Origin: Acinetobacter pragensis
GTDB taxonomy: Bacteria; Pseudomonadota; Gammaproteobacteria; Pseudomonadales; Moraxellaceae
Length of the DNA stretch: 33,102 nucleotides
Direction: 5' to 3'
Assembly: GCF_001605895.1 (NCBI RefSeq)
Contig: NZ_LUAW01000071.1
Span: 18 to 33,119, forward strand
The position numbers and the translations under genes are program-made. Shown here one piece after another: positions 9,224 to 17,467 of the stretch. The notes under the pieces are model-generated. The model did no database searches. It saw nothing but the letters and a program-made list of their open reading frames with translations, and had not been told where the DNA came from. Each line of letters starts with the position of its first letter. Positions within the stretch are counted from its first letter, which is position 1.

Positions 9224-9351
9224 CTATTGGCCCTGCATTTTCTATTTTCACTTTACTGATAAAGAAATACAAAAACAGTATTTTTCATAGTAAAGAAATT
9301 GCGCCATATTTATCAATATCGACATACAACTATACATTATGAGGCTTGAAA

Positions 9352-9993
9352 ATGAGTTTACGCTTAGGAGACACCGCACCCGATTTCACACAAGAATCCA
9401 GTGAAGGTCCGATTCGATTTTATGACTATTTAGGTGACAGCTGGGGCATTTTGTTCTCACATCCTGCGGATTACACGCCTGTGTGCACCACAGAGCTTGG
9501 CTATACCGCAAAATTGAAAGATGAGTTTGCCAAACGCGGTGTGAAAGCCATTGCGCTTTCTGTGGATGATGTCGAGTCTCACCATGGCTGGATCAATGAC
9601 ATCAATGAAACCCAAAATACCACCGTCAATTTTCCGATCCTTGCCGACAAAGACCGTAAAGTGTCAACGCTATATGATTTCATTCATCCCAACGCCAGCG
9701 AAACGCTGACCGTCCGCTCTTTAGTCATTATTGACCCGAATAAAAAAGTCCGCCTGATTATTACCTATCCGGCATCGACTGGACGCAACTTTAATGAAAT
9801 TCTGCGTGTCGTTGATTCTTTACAGCTCACGGATAACCATAAAGTGGCCACACCAGCCAATTGGCAGCAGGGTGATGATGTCGTGATTGTGCCATCACTA
9901 AAAGATGAAGACGAAATCAAGCAGCGCTTTCCAAAAGGCTATAAAGCGGTTAAGCCTTATTTGCGCTTAACGCCCCAGCCTGAGCAAAAATAA
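9352..9993 (+). CDS. 1-Cys peroxiredoxin (Prx6 type)
   Basis: A thiol peroxidase that reduces hydrogen peroxide and organic hydroperoxides in the cytoplasm. The start chosen is the ATG at 9352, 7 bases after a GAGG ribosome site; the TTG six bases upstream is not needed. The 213 residues contain the catalytic motif HPADYTPVCTTELG with peroxidatic Cys45. It is the only cysteine in the protein, so this is a 1-Cys enzyme that needs an external thiol. The long C-terminal arm after residue 150 (PASTGRNFNEILRVVDSLQL onward) is the Prx6 dimerisation extension. The gene appears monocistronic. No clear OxyR site was recognised. Confidence 0.93.
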   Translation: MSLRLGDTAPDFTQESSEGPIRFYDYLGDSWGILFSHPADYTPVCTTELGYTAKLKDEFAKRGVKAIALSVDDVESHHGWINDINETQNTTVNFPILADKDRKVSTLYDFIHPNASETLTVRSLVIIDPNKKVRLIITYPASTGRNFNEILRVVDSLQLTDNHKVATPANWQQGDDVVIVPSLKDEDEIKQRFPKGYKAVKPYLRLTPQPEQK

Positions 9994-10022
9994 GCAGCGC
10001 AGAACCTTAGCAATTAAAATAG

Positions 10023-10054
10023 AACTGTGAGCCGGCTCAAAAGAGCACAGTTTT
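10023..10054 (+). terminator. Possible first hairpin after the peroxiredoxin gene
   Basis: AACTGT / ACAGTT with inner GCTC / GAGC and loop AAAA, interrupted by a 6-base bulge, is followed by TTTT. It lies about 30 bases past the stop. It is weaker than the second hairpin at 10120-10144. Confidence 0.4.
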
Positions 10055-10119
10055 CAAGTTTATCTTACCGTTTCAGCCCATCAAGACTGCATGACGAGCC
10101 CGTCTTGACCTTCTCCGCA

Positions 10120-10144
10120 GCCTGCCCACCCGCAGGCTTTTTTT
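10120..10144 (+). terminator. Intrinsic terminator before the hydrolase-phosphatase pair
   Basis: GCCTGC / GCAGGC with a 6-nt loop is followed by seven T residues. A second inverted repeat, TCAAGAC / GTCTTGA, lies just upstream at 10081-10108. Confidence 0.88.
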
Positions 10145-10187
10145 ATCTCTTAAATAACATAACAGCCGGGCGCAAGACAAAATCAGC

Positions 10188-10216
10188 TTGGTGAAAATAT
10201 AGGCTTCGGTTATAAA
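10188..10216 (+). promoter_or_regulatory. Promoter of the hydrolase-phosphatase operon
   Basis: TTGGTG, 17 bases, TATAAA lies 30 bases before the GTG start and just past the upstream terminator. Confidence 0.65.
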
Positions 10217-10245
10217 GGGCTGAATAATGTTAAAAACAAGATACT

Positions 10246-11064
10246 GTGATCTATAATATTCATCATTTACACTGCGGCACCATGTGTCCGGTATGCGGCC
10301 CGCTCTTTGGGCAAAACAGCCTGACTGCTCATGTGGTCTGCCACTGCCTGTTGCTGGAAACGGATCAAGGACTGGTGCTGGTTGATACCGGCTTAGGCGT
10401 ACAAGACTATCTGCATACTAAAGAGCGCTTAGGCAGCTGGGTGGCCCGCACTGGGCGCATCGTCAACAATTTAGAATTATCTGCAATTGCGCAAATTCAG
10501 CGCTTGGGTTTTCAGCCCAAAGATGTCAAGCATATACTGCTGTCGCATTTGGATTTTGATCATGCAGGCGGTATTTCTGATTTTCCGCACGCAACGGTGC
10601 ATCTCTTGTCAACCGAATATAACGCCGCGCAAAACCTGAAGTCCCTGAAAAGCAAGGCCCGGTATAAACCGCAGCAATTCCAGCAGCACCGCTACTGGAA
10701 TTTTTTAGAGCCCGTGCAAGGTGAAAGCTGGCATAACCTGCACCGTGTTCAGGGGTTTCAGCTGTTTCAGGATGAAATCCTGCTGATCCCTCTACCTGGG
10801 CACACGCTGGGGCATTGCGGCATCGCTGTCCGCAAACAGGACGGCTGGCTGTTTTATTGCGGAGATGCTTATTACTCGCACTTAGAATTAAACTCCAAAC
10901 ACCCGCTGAAAGCACTCAACCAATTAGAACGGTTCTTTGCCGCAGACAATCAGCAGCGCATTGCCAATTTAGAAAGAATTAAAGTTCTGTCGCAAACAGA
11001 GCCCCGCATTGAAATTATTTGCGCGCATGATCCGATTGAACTAGCGAGATACGCCTCTAAATGA
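10246..11064 (+). CDS. Metallo-beta-lactamase-fold hydrolase with HxDxDH motif
   Basis: A 272-residue cytoplasmic protein of the MBL superfamily, close to the lactonase/glyoxalase-II-like branch. Substrate unknown. Metal-site candidates are HLDFDH (His101, Asp103, Asp105, His106), PGHTLGH (His186), CGD (Asp207) and His261. The usual HxHxDH second His is replaced by Asp103. The N-terminus is Cys-rich (Cys10, Cys14, Cys17, then Cys32 and Cys34). The start is GTG: a stop codon lies five codons upstream in frame, and no ATG gives a plausible N-terminus. The 3' end overlaps the phosphatase gene by 4 bases, so the two are probably translated together. A link between MBL and Cys-phosphatase domains is known from fused Blh-type proteins; relevance here is inference. 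Confidence 0.85.
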   Translation: MIYNIHHLHCGTMCPVCGPLFGQNSLTAHVVCHCLLLETDQGLVLVDTGLGVQDYLHTKERLGSWVARTGRIVNNLELSAIAQIQRLGFQPKDVKHILLSHLDFDHAGGISDFPHATVHLLSTEYNAAQNLKSLKSKARYKPQQFQQHRYWNFLEPVQGESWHNLHRVQGFQLFQDEILLIPLPGHTLGHCGIAVRKQDGWLFYCGDAYYSHLELNSKHPLKALNQLERFFAADNQQRIANLERIKVLSQTEPRIEIICAHDPIELARYASK

Positions 11065-11645
11065 AAACACTTGTACTCGCGCTTACGCTGTCTGCATGCT
11101 TGACAGGCTGCATGACGGCTGCTGTCTGGCCGGACCAGCAGCGCCCTGAAAACTGGGGAACCGTTATTGAAGCCAAGTCCAACTTTTATCAAATCAGCCC
11201 GTTCCTCTACCGCAGTGAGCAGCCTGATCATGAATTGCTGCCTTTGCTCCAAGCTCAAGACATACAAACCGTCATTAATTTAAGATCGCGCAATGCTGAT
11301 CAGAAAACATTATCTGGCTACAATTTTCAATTGGTGCATATCCCAATCAATACATGGTCGATTTCACGGGAAGACTTGCTGCAGGTCATGCAAATGGTTC
11401 AACAGGCAGAACGCAGCCACAAAAAAGTATTGATTCATTGCTATCACGGTTCAGACCGCACTGGCGCGAGTATTGCCATGTATCGAATTATTTTTGAAAA
11501 CTGGTCCACAGCAGATGCTTTGAATGAAATGAAGCATGGCGGCTACGGCTTTCATCCTGTTTGGAGCAATATTGAAAAACTATTCAGTCCTGAAAATATA
11601 AAATGGATCCGCCAGCAGCTGGAGGATCCATCTCATATTGAGTAA
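11061..11645 (+). CDS. Exported Cys-based tyrosine/dual-specificity phosphatase lipoprotein
   Basis: The 194-residue product starts with a lipoprotein signal (LTGC, acylated Cys17). It carries the CX5R phosphatase signature HCYHGSDRTG, with nucleophile Cys127 and Arg133. Upstream are the typical DSP-like strands (YRSEQP and TVINLRS). The general-acid aspartate is less obvious. The fold suggests removal of phosphate from protein tyrosine/serine or from a small molecule in the periplasm, but no substrate can be named. An exported member of this family is unusual in that its active site lies outside the cytoplasm, while its coupled MBL partner has no signal peptide. The gene converges on the SPOR gene with only 17 bases between the stops. 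Confidence 0.82.
   Translation: MKTLVLALTLSACLTGCMTAAVWPDQQRPENWGTVIEAKSNFYQISPFLYRSEQPDHELLPLLQAQDIQTVINLRSRNADQKTLSGYNFQLVHIPINTWSISREDLLQVMQMVQQAERSHKKVLIHCYHGSDRTGASIAMYRIIFENWSTADALNEMKHGGYGFHPVWSNIEKLFSPENIKWIRQQLEDPSHIE
11603..11631 (+). terminator. Perfect hairpin inside the 3' end of the phosphatase gene
   Basis: ATGGATCC / GGATCCAT encloses CCAG / CTGG with a 3-nt loop, giving 12 base pairs with one G/A mismatch. It covers the last codons of the phosphatase gene, where it converges with the SPOR gene. No T run follows, so a role as a bidirectional transcription block or RNA-end stabiliser is inference. Confidence 0.4.
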
Positions 11646-11662
11646 TCAGCAAAGCTTTTGAA

Positions 11663-12670
11663 TCAGCGCTTATCTAAAGGCACCCAATCAATCACCCAAG
11701 CGGATTTCATTCCTAAGCTGGCATCCGCTGTAATTTTCTTACGCGCCGAATCGGCAGTTTCCCTATCTTTTGAAGGCCCTACCATAATACGGATGCCTTT
11801 TGAAGTCGGGCTTTTTGTTACACGGTATCCTTTGGCTTTCAGTTTAGAAGCCACGGCATCGGCATTGGCTTCATTGGCTGCCAGCGCAACTTGCACCATC
11901 CATTGCTTTTCGCCATGTTCTAACAAATCACGGGCTTTTTCAGCTTCAGCTTTTTTCTTCGCGTCGTCTTTTTGCTTGGTTTCAGCCTTTTGCTTTGCTT
12001 CAGCTTTCAGCTTTTCGTCAGCTTTACGCTTCGTCTCTGCCGCCTGCTTTTCTACTGCCTGTTTCTCTGCGGCTTTCTTTTCAGCGGCTAAACGTTCGAC
12101 TTGGCGCTTTTCATCCGCAGCACGCTTTTCCGCTTCAACACGTTTTTCTGCATCCGCCGTTTTGCGGGCAGCGGCCTGCTTCGCTTGATCAGCCTTAAGC
12201 TGTGCGGCTTTCTGCTGATCTAACTTTTTTTGAGCCGCCAGTTTATCCTCAGCAATGCGCTTTTGTTTAGTGGCTTGATCTTCAATCAGTTCTGGCGGAA
12301 TATTATCTGAACTTTGCTGCCCCGAACGGCGCGCATTCAATTCGGCATATTCTTCAGCCGCTTTACGGGCTGCATCCGCTTCAGCCTGCTGCTGCATCGC
12401 CAGAAATTCAGCGGCGCGGGCTTCCTGCTCAGCTACAGATTTCTCGCGGGCATGGCGCTGCGCCTCCAGCAGGCGTTTCTCAGTTTCCACATCTACAGTC
12501 AGCTGCGATGCATTTTTATTAGAATTTTTTTGTACAGACTCTGCTGCTGTTTCTGGAACATGCACTTGATTTTGATGAATTTCTTCCTTGCCTTTCAGAA
12601 GCAAAGCCGCCAACAAAACACCGCCGCTCAATAAAACAACACCGCCCATCCAGCGCTGTTTGTTATTCAT
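11663..12670 (-). CDS. SPOR-domain inner-membrane protein (DedD/FtsN-like)
   Basis: I chose the ATG at 12670, whose ATGA overlaps the folC stop; the frame extends further upstream but into folC. The 335-residue product has a short cytoplasmic N-terminus and one TM segment about 8-25. A long Ala/Lys/Glu/Gln-rich coiled region about 50-250 resembles the TolA stalk. A C-terminal SPOR domain occupies about 255-335 (QWMVQVALAA to MKSAWVIDWVP). SPOR domains bind denuded septal peptidoglycan, so a cell-division role is likely. The position after folC matches dedD in enterobacteria and the SPOR gene in pseudomonads. Here cvpA and purF do not follow; a convergent phosphatase gene does. Confidence 0.88.
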   Translation of the reverse strand: MNNKQRWMGGVVLLSGGVLLAALLLKGKEEIHQNQVHVPETAAESVQKNSNKNASQLTVDVETEKRLLEAQRHAREKSVAEQEARAAEFLAMQQQAEADAARKAAEEYAELNARRSGQQSSDNIPPELIEDQATKQKRIAEDKLAAQKKLDQQKAAQLKADQAKQAAARKTADAEKRVEAEKRAADEKRQVERLAAEKKAAEKQAVEKQAAETKRKADEKLKAEAKQKAETKQKDDAKKKAEAEKARDLLEHGEKQWMVQVALAANEANADAVASKLKAKGYRVTKSPTSKGIRIMVGPSKDRETADSARKKITADASLGMKSAWVIDWVPLDKR

Positions 12671-13950
12671 TGACATTCTTCCAAATACTCCCATACCGCT
12701 TCTAAGGTATGAAATGAACCACATACCAAAATCAGCTGATTATTTTTTGCGTCATCTAAGGCTGATTTAAAAGCTAATTTCACACTGTCAAAATGCTGTA
12801 CATCAAGTCCCTGCAGTGCAGTATCCAATTGTGCGATATCGGCAGCGCGCGGAACGGCTAATGGTGCAATTTTCCACATTAAAACGGTTTCTTTCAACAA
12901 GTTAACGACAGAATTTACATCCTTGTCGGACAGCATTGAAAAAACACCGATCACTTCTGTGTACTGTTTATTGTATTCTAGGAATTTTCGCAATTGCTTT
13001 AACAAAAAATCAACGCCATGCGGATTGTGTCCCGCATCGAAAATAACGCTTTTATCGGCAATTCTGCGCACTTCAAAACGGCCTTGCAGCTTGGCATTGA
13101 GAATGCCCTGCTCTAAAGCTTGCTGAGTGATGCTGAGACCGCTCAGCAAAATCGCCGCCACGGCAGTCGAAAGATTTTCTAAGGCTAAGTGGCCTAATGG
13201 CAGTTTTAAAGTCGTGCCGGAAGAAGCGAAAAGCCAAGATTGGCCGTCTTCGGCATATTGATAAAAATAGTCACGGTTTACCACATGCAGCGGCGCCTGA
13301 CATTCATCGGCTTTATTCTGAATTGCCTGAGGCAGCTCTTGCTGGCCGCCAAAAACTACAGGAATACCCGGACGGATAATCCCTGCTTTTTCAAAAGCGA
13401 TTTTTTCAATGGTGTCGCCCAGCCAGTCGGTATGATCCAATCCGATATTGGTAATAACCGCAACATCCGGATCAATCACATTCACCACATCCAGACGCCC
13501 GCCTAAGCCCACTTCCAGCACCCAGACATCACACTGCTTTTGCTTAAAAATAACAAAAGCCGCTAATGTTGTGGCTTCAAAGAAAGATAAAGTCAGATCA
13601 CAGGCACGTCGCGCTTGATCTACTGCCACAAAGGCATCGATAAGCGTTTGGTCATCAACCTCTATGCCCTGCAGCTTCACGCGCTCATTGAAACGGTAAA
13701 TATGCGGAGACTGGTAAAGCCCAACTTTATAGCCCTGCGCATTTAAAATGGCAGCTGCCGTTGTGGTGGTAGACCCCTTGCCGTTGGTTCCCGCTACTGT
13801 CAGCACTTTGGCCTGCGGCCGCATGACGCCCAGCTTTTCAGCTACGGGAATGACGCGCTCCAAACCTAAATCAATGCCTGTAACATGAACATGGCTCCAA
13901 TAATCGAGCCATGTGTTTAAAGAATCGTTTGCAAGAGGTGCTGTGTTCAA
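12667..13950 (-). CDS. folC: Dihydrofolate/folylpolyglutamate synthase
   Basis: FolC adds glutamate to dihydropteroate (making dihydrofolate) and extends the polyglutamate tail of folates. The 427-residue protein shows the P-loop GTNGKGS at 54-60, SPHIYRFNERV, the ATP-site EVGLGGRLDVVNVI region, LDHTDWLG, and FDAGHNPHG near the C-terminal domain. The length fits the Mur-ligase-like family. The start codon overlaps the accD stop by 4 bases, and the stop overlaps the SPOR gene start by 4 bases. The neighbourhood accD-folC-SPOR is conserved in gammaproteobacteria. Confidence 0.97.
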   Translation of the reverse strand: MNTAPLANDSLNTWLDYWSHVHVTGIDLGLERVIPVAEKLGVMRPQAKVLTVAGTNGKGSTTTTAAAILNAQGYKVGLYQSPHIYRFNERVKLQGIEVDDQTLIDAFVAVDQARRACDLTLSFFEATTLAAFVIFKQKQCDVWVLEVGLGGRLDVVNVIDPDVAVITNIGLDHTDWLGDTIEKIAFEKAGIIRPGIPVVFGGQQELPQAIQNKADECQAPLHVVNRDYFYQYAEDGQSWLFASSGTTLKLPLGHLALENLSTAVAAILLSGLSITQQALEQGILNAKLQGRFEVRRIADKSVIFDAGHNPHGVDFLLKQLRKFLEYNKQYTEVIGVFSMLSDKDVNSVVNLLKETVLMWKIAPLAVPRAADIAQLDTALQGLDVQHFDSVKLAFKSALDDAKNNQLILVCGSFHTLEAVWEYLEECQ

Positions 13951-14843
13951 GACAAGTTCATCAATTTACTGATAATGCGATATACAGTATCACGTAATGC
14001 GTGGCGGTGAACAATCTGATCGATTACCCCATGATCAAGCAGGTATTCCGCGCGCTGGAACGGCTCTTCCAGTTTTTCTCGCACAGTTTGCTCAATCACA
14101 CGCTTGCCGGCAAAACCAATCATGGCTTTAGGTTCAGCAATATGCACATCGCCCAGCATGGCTAAGGATGCAGTTACACCGCCATATACAGGGTGAGTCA
14201 GCACCACCACGTAAGGCAGACCTGCTTCTTTCATGCGTTGGATTGCAGCAGATGTACGCGCCATTTGCATTAAAGACAGCATGCCTTCCTGCATACGTGC
14301 GCCGCCGGAAGCCGCAAAGCAGATCAGCGGCTGTTTCTGCGCAATGGCGCGTTCAGCCGCCTGTACAAAACGATCACCGACCACTGAGCCCATTGAACCG
14401 CCCATGAAATCAAATTCAAATGCGCAGGCAATCAAAGGAATGCCTTTCAGCAGGCCCTGCATCACGACCAATGCTTCAGTCTCGCCGGTTTTCTGCTGCG
14501 CTTCAGTCATACGCTCTGGGTATGGCTTGCTGTCAACAAATTTCAGCGGATCTTTGGCTTTAAATTCTTGGCCCAGTTCATTTTGAACCTGATCAAAAAA
14601 CCAGTTTAAGCGGTCACGCGCCTTCATGCGCAGATGCTCATCGCATTGCGGGCAAACATAAGCATTGAATGACATTGCAGTACGGGTCACTAATGCATGA
14701 CACTCAGGGCATTCAATAGTCGGCTCTGTAAAAGTGGCTTTAAGCGCCTGCTGTTCATCCGGCATATGGATGCCTGGCACAGTGCGGTCCGTCCACGGTG
14801 TAGACGGGTTTAGAATTTTCCCTGATTTCACGTCTTGACTCAT
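13947..14843 (-). CDS. accD: Acetyl-CoA carboxylase carboxyltransferase subunit beta
   Basis: AccD with AccA transfers carboxyl from biotin to acetyl-CoA, making malonyl-CoA for fatty-acid synthesis. The 298-residue protein has the N-terminal zinc ribbon Cys45, Cys48, Cys64 and Cys67 (C-x2-C-x15-C-x2-C). Carboxyltransferase motifs follow: [38 protein letters not shown] and [12 protein letters not shown]. It is coupled to trpA upstream and folC downstream by ATGA overlaps. accA is not in the window. Confidence 0.97.
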   Translation of the reverse strand: MSQDVKSGKILNPSTPWTDRTVPGIHMPDEQQALKATFTEPTIECPECHALVTRTAMSFNAYVCPQCDEHLRMKARDRLNWFFDQVQNELGQEFKAKDPLKFVDSKPYPERMTEAQQKTGETEALVVMQGLLKGIPLIACAFEFDFMGGSMGSVVGDRFVQAAERAIAQKQPLICFAASGGARMQEGMLSLMQMARTSAAIQRMKEAGLPYVVVLTHPVYGGVTASLAMLGDVHIAEPKAMIGFAGKRVIEQTVREKLEEPFQRAEYLLDHGVIDQIVHRHALRDTVYRIISKLMNLS

Positions 14844-15643
14844 ACTAACTCATCGAGCGCGGCTCGAAGCTCCTTAACTTTATTCACCGTTGCTGTAACG
14901 GCCTGTTCTGGTGCTAAGTTTGCAAACTGTTTAACAAAGGCGCTGCCGACAATGACTGCATCCGCAGCAACACCCATGGCTTTTGCTGAAGCGGCATCGC
15001 TGATTCCGAAACCGACACCAACTGGAATATTGGTATACGATTTAATTTTTTGGATACGGCTGGCAGCTTCTGCCACATCTAAAGTTGCAGCGCCTGTCAC
15101 CCCTTTCAGAGAAACATAGTAAATAAAGCCGCTGGCCTGCTTCACCACGTGCTGAATGCGCTCATCCGTAGATGTTGGCGCCAGCAGGAAGATTTGATCC
15201 ATGCCGTATTTTTGCAGCACTTCATCTAAATCTTTCGCTTCTTCTGGCGGCAAGTCCACCAGCAGCACACCGTCCACACCGCATTCATTGGCATAGGCCA
15301 CAAACTTTTCATAGCCAATCACTTCAACAGGGTTTAAGTAGCCCATCAAAACCACAGGTGTTTCTGTGTCTTTTTCACGGAATTCTTTGACCATGTTCAA
15401 CGCATCAAGGGTATTCGTGCCCCCAGCCAATGCGCGTTCAGCTGCCAGTGCAATCACCGGGCCATCCGCCATAGGGTCTGAAAAAGGCAAGCCTAATTCA
15501 ATCACATCGACACCCGCATCGACCATGCTGTGCAGCAAGGGCACAGTCACTTGCGGATGAGGGTCACCAGCCATTACATAAGAAACCAAAGCTTTACGCT
15601 GCTGAGATTTAAGTGCTTCAAAACGTGCGGCTAAACGTGACAT
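14840..15643 (-). CDS. trpA: Tryptophan synthase alpha chain
   Basis: TrpA cleaves indole-3-glycerol phosphate to indole, which channels to TrpB. The 267 residues carry catalytic Glu49 (DVIELG) and Asp60 ([10 protein letters not shown]), at the same numbers as in the E. coli enzyme. [14 protein letters not shown] and GVGFGISDA form the phosphate-binding side. The gene opens a four-gene overlapping chain with accD, folC and a SPOR gene. Its partner trpB lies more than 6 kb away in a separate trpF-trpB operon. An AAGGAAAG run precedes the ATG by about 11 bases. A TACAAT -10-like box lies at 15706-15711. Confidence 0.97.
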   Translation of the reverse strand: MSRLAARFEALKSQQRKALVSYVMAGDPHPQVTVPLLHSMVDAGVDVIELGLPFSDPMADGPVIALAAERALAGGTNTLDALNMVKEFREKDTETPVVLMGYLNPVEVIGYEKFVAYANECGVDGVLLVDLPPEEAKDLDEVLQKYGMDQIFLLAPTSTDERIQHVVKQASGFIYYVSLKGVTGAATLDVAEAASRIQKIKSYTNIPVGVGFGISDAASAKAMGVAADAVIVGSAFVKQFANLAPEQAVTATVNKVKELRAALDELV

Positions 15644-16000
15644 AGGGCTCTACTTTCCTTGAATGGTTCAAAACGAGTTGGCTTTGTAAAAATACAAGAC
15701 ACTGCATTGTAACGCTATTTTTCACCCATTGAATAGGGTGTGAGCATTTCTGCCTGCATTTGCACAGTCTGCAAAACTTTCAGAACAATCCGAAAGCAAC
15801 ATTTACGGCTATTTCAGCTTTTTTCACAATGATCAAAGATGCCTAATTTCGCTGAATTACAAAATGTTAAGCTTTGAGACAAACTTGATTTTATTGATAA
15901 AAATCTTTTATAAATACAGAGCTTAGCTTTTGTGATGAAAGTTTTCTGAAATTGCAAAACCTGCTTTATACTATGCGCACTGTTTTACTTTTTATCTCCT
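15644..16000. promoter_or_regulatory. Divergent promoter region of trpA and the NhaC gene
   Basis: This 357-base gap holds no convincing gene. For trpA (minus) there is TACAAT inside the 12-mer TAGCGTTACAAT (15706-15717), with only a weak -35 at 17-18 bases. Downstream of it is the inverted repeat CTTTGTA / TACAAG. A CACCC / GGGTG repeat lies at 15724-15740. For the plus-strand gene a TATACT box lies about 30 bases before the ATG. No trp attenuator peptide with Trp codons was seen. Confidence 0.45.
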
Positions 16001-17338
16001 ATGACCTCCAACTCCCAAGCAAAAGCGCAGGCTCGAGCCTATGCGCTGCTGCCGCTGATTGTATTTTTAGCCATTTTTTTAGGCAGCGGTATTTACCACT
16101 CTCTCATTGGCACCGAGTTCGCTTTTTACCAAGTCAAAGCCCCGATTGCGGCTCTGCCCGCGGCAGTTTTAGCTGTGCTGATGTACAAAGGCCCGCTGAA
16201 TCATGGCATTGATACTTTCCTCAAAGGTGCAAGCCATCCCAATCTGATTTTAATGTTTATGGTCTTCATGCTGGCCGGCGCTTTTGCCAGCGTCAGCAGC
16301 GCCATTGGCAGCGTGGATGCAACCGTGCAGCTCGGGCTGTCAATTATTCCGCCTGAATTTGTCCTGCCGATGCTGTTCTTGATTTCAGCTTTTATCGCCA
16401 CAGCTATGGGCACCTCCATGGGCACAATTGCGGCTTGCGCGCCGATTGCTTTCGGCTTTACCCAAGCGACAGATATTGAAGCGGTCTATGCTATTGGCGC
16501 TGTAGTCGGCGGCGCAATGTTTGGCGACAACCTGTCGATGATTTCGGATACCACCATTGCCGCCACCAGCAGCTTAAAGGTGCAGCTGCGCGATAAATTC
16601 CGTGTCAATGTCTGGATTGCCGTTCCAGCATCCATTATCAGCCTGTTCATATACATGCTGATCAGCCATGATTCTCAAGCCATCGAGTATAAAGCATATA
16701 ACGCCTGGCTGATTTTACCTTACATTGCAGTCTTCATTTTAGCATTCAGCCGCCTTCATGTTCTGGCGGTGCTGACCATCGGCATTGTGCTGTCCGGACT
16801 TATCGGCTTAAGCGTGCACGCAGATTTTACTATCTTGAAGTTAAACAACTCTATTTATGACGGCTTTGTCAGCATGTTTGAAGTGGCGCTGCTGTCGATG
16901 TTTCTGGGCGGCCTCTCGGCCATTATGCAGCGCGAAGGCGGCTTGCAGTGGCTGATTCAGCGCATTTACAGCCTGACCCGCTTATTTAAAGTCAGCGCAC
17001 AGCGCGCCGGCGAACTGGGCATCAGCTTTTTGGTCATTTTCTCCAACATCTTTGTGGCCAATAATACCGTAGCCATTATTTTATCAGGAGATATGGCGCG
17101 TGAAGTCGCCAAAGAATACGGCGTCGACCCAAAACGCGCAGCCGCGCTGATGGATATTTTTTCCTGTGTGGTTCAGGGGCTTATTCCGTATGGAGCGCAG
17201 CTGCTGTTGGCCTGCTCTATCGCTAAAATGTCGCCGGTTGAGCTCATCGGCGGCATTTATTACTGCTGGGTTCTAGCCGTCTTTGCCATATTGTCGATCA
17301 TTTTCCGCTACCCCCGCTCAAAGCCTTCAAATGCATAA
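16001..17338 (+). CDS. NhaC-type Na+/H+ antiporter family transporter
   Basis: A 445-residue polytopic inner-membrane protein with about 11-12 hydrophobic segments. GDNLSMISDTTIAATS after about residue 170 is the signature of the NhaC/ion-transporter family. It is preceded by TAMGTSMGTIAACAPIAFGF, and NNTVAIILSGDMA in the second half is the matching repeat motif. Members exchange Na+ for protons or carry small organic acids or amino acids, so the substrate is uncertain. The gene is monocistronic: a strong terminator follows at 17365-17393, and the AraC gene converges on it. The upstream TATCTCCT before the ATG is not a good ribosome site, so the start is likely but not certain. Confidence 0.85.
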   Translation: MTSNSQAKAQARAYALLPLIVFLAIFLGSGIYHSLIGTEFAFYQVKAPIAALPAAVLAVLMYKGPLNHGIDTFLKGASHPNLILMFMVFMLAGAFASVSSAIGSVDATVQLGLSIIPPEFVLPMLFLISAFIATAMGTSMGTIAACAPIAFGFTQATDIEAVYAIGAVVGGAMFGDNLSMISDTTIAATSSLKVQLRDKFRVNVWIAVPASIISLFIYMLISHDSQAIEYKAYNAWLILPYIAVFILAFSRLHVLAVLTIGIVLSGLIGLSVHADFTILKLNNSIYDGFVSMFEVALLSMFLGGLSAIMQREGGLQWLIQRIYSLTRLFKVSAQRAGELGISFLVIFSNIFVANNTVAIILSGDMAREVAKEYGVDPKRAAALMDIFSCVVQGLIPYGAQLLLACSIAKMSPVELIGGIYYCWVLAVFAILSIIFRYPRSKPSNA

Positions 17339-17364
17339 ACCCAAATAGCACTGAGCGCTTGATG

Positions 17365-17393
17365 AGCCAGCAGACAATCTGCTGGCTTTTATT
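17365..17393 (+). terminator. Terminator of the NhaC-family gene
   Basis: A 9-bp stem (AGCCAGCAG / CTGCTGGCT) with loop ACAAT and a TTTATT tail lies 26 bases past the stop. Confidence 0.88.
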
Positions 17394-17467
17394 CTTCTGC
17401 GTGCTTCAGCCGATTCTGACGATCAAACTTTATGGTGAAGATTTTACTTTAATGCGGAGATTTTATT

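Noticed and set aside
10526..10915. 129-codon minus-strand frame
   Set aside because: It is antisense to the MBL gene and shows no recognisable motif.
11658..12188. 176-codon Ser/Ala/Phe-rich plus-strand frame
   Set aside because: It is the antisense shadow of the Ala/Lys/Glu-rich coiled region of the SPOR protein; low complexity and no start context.
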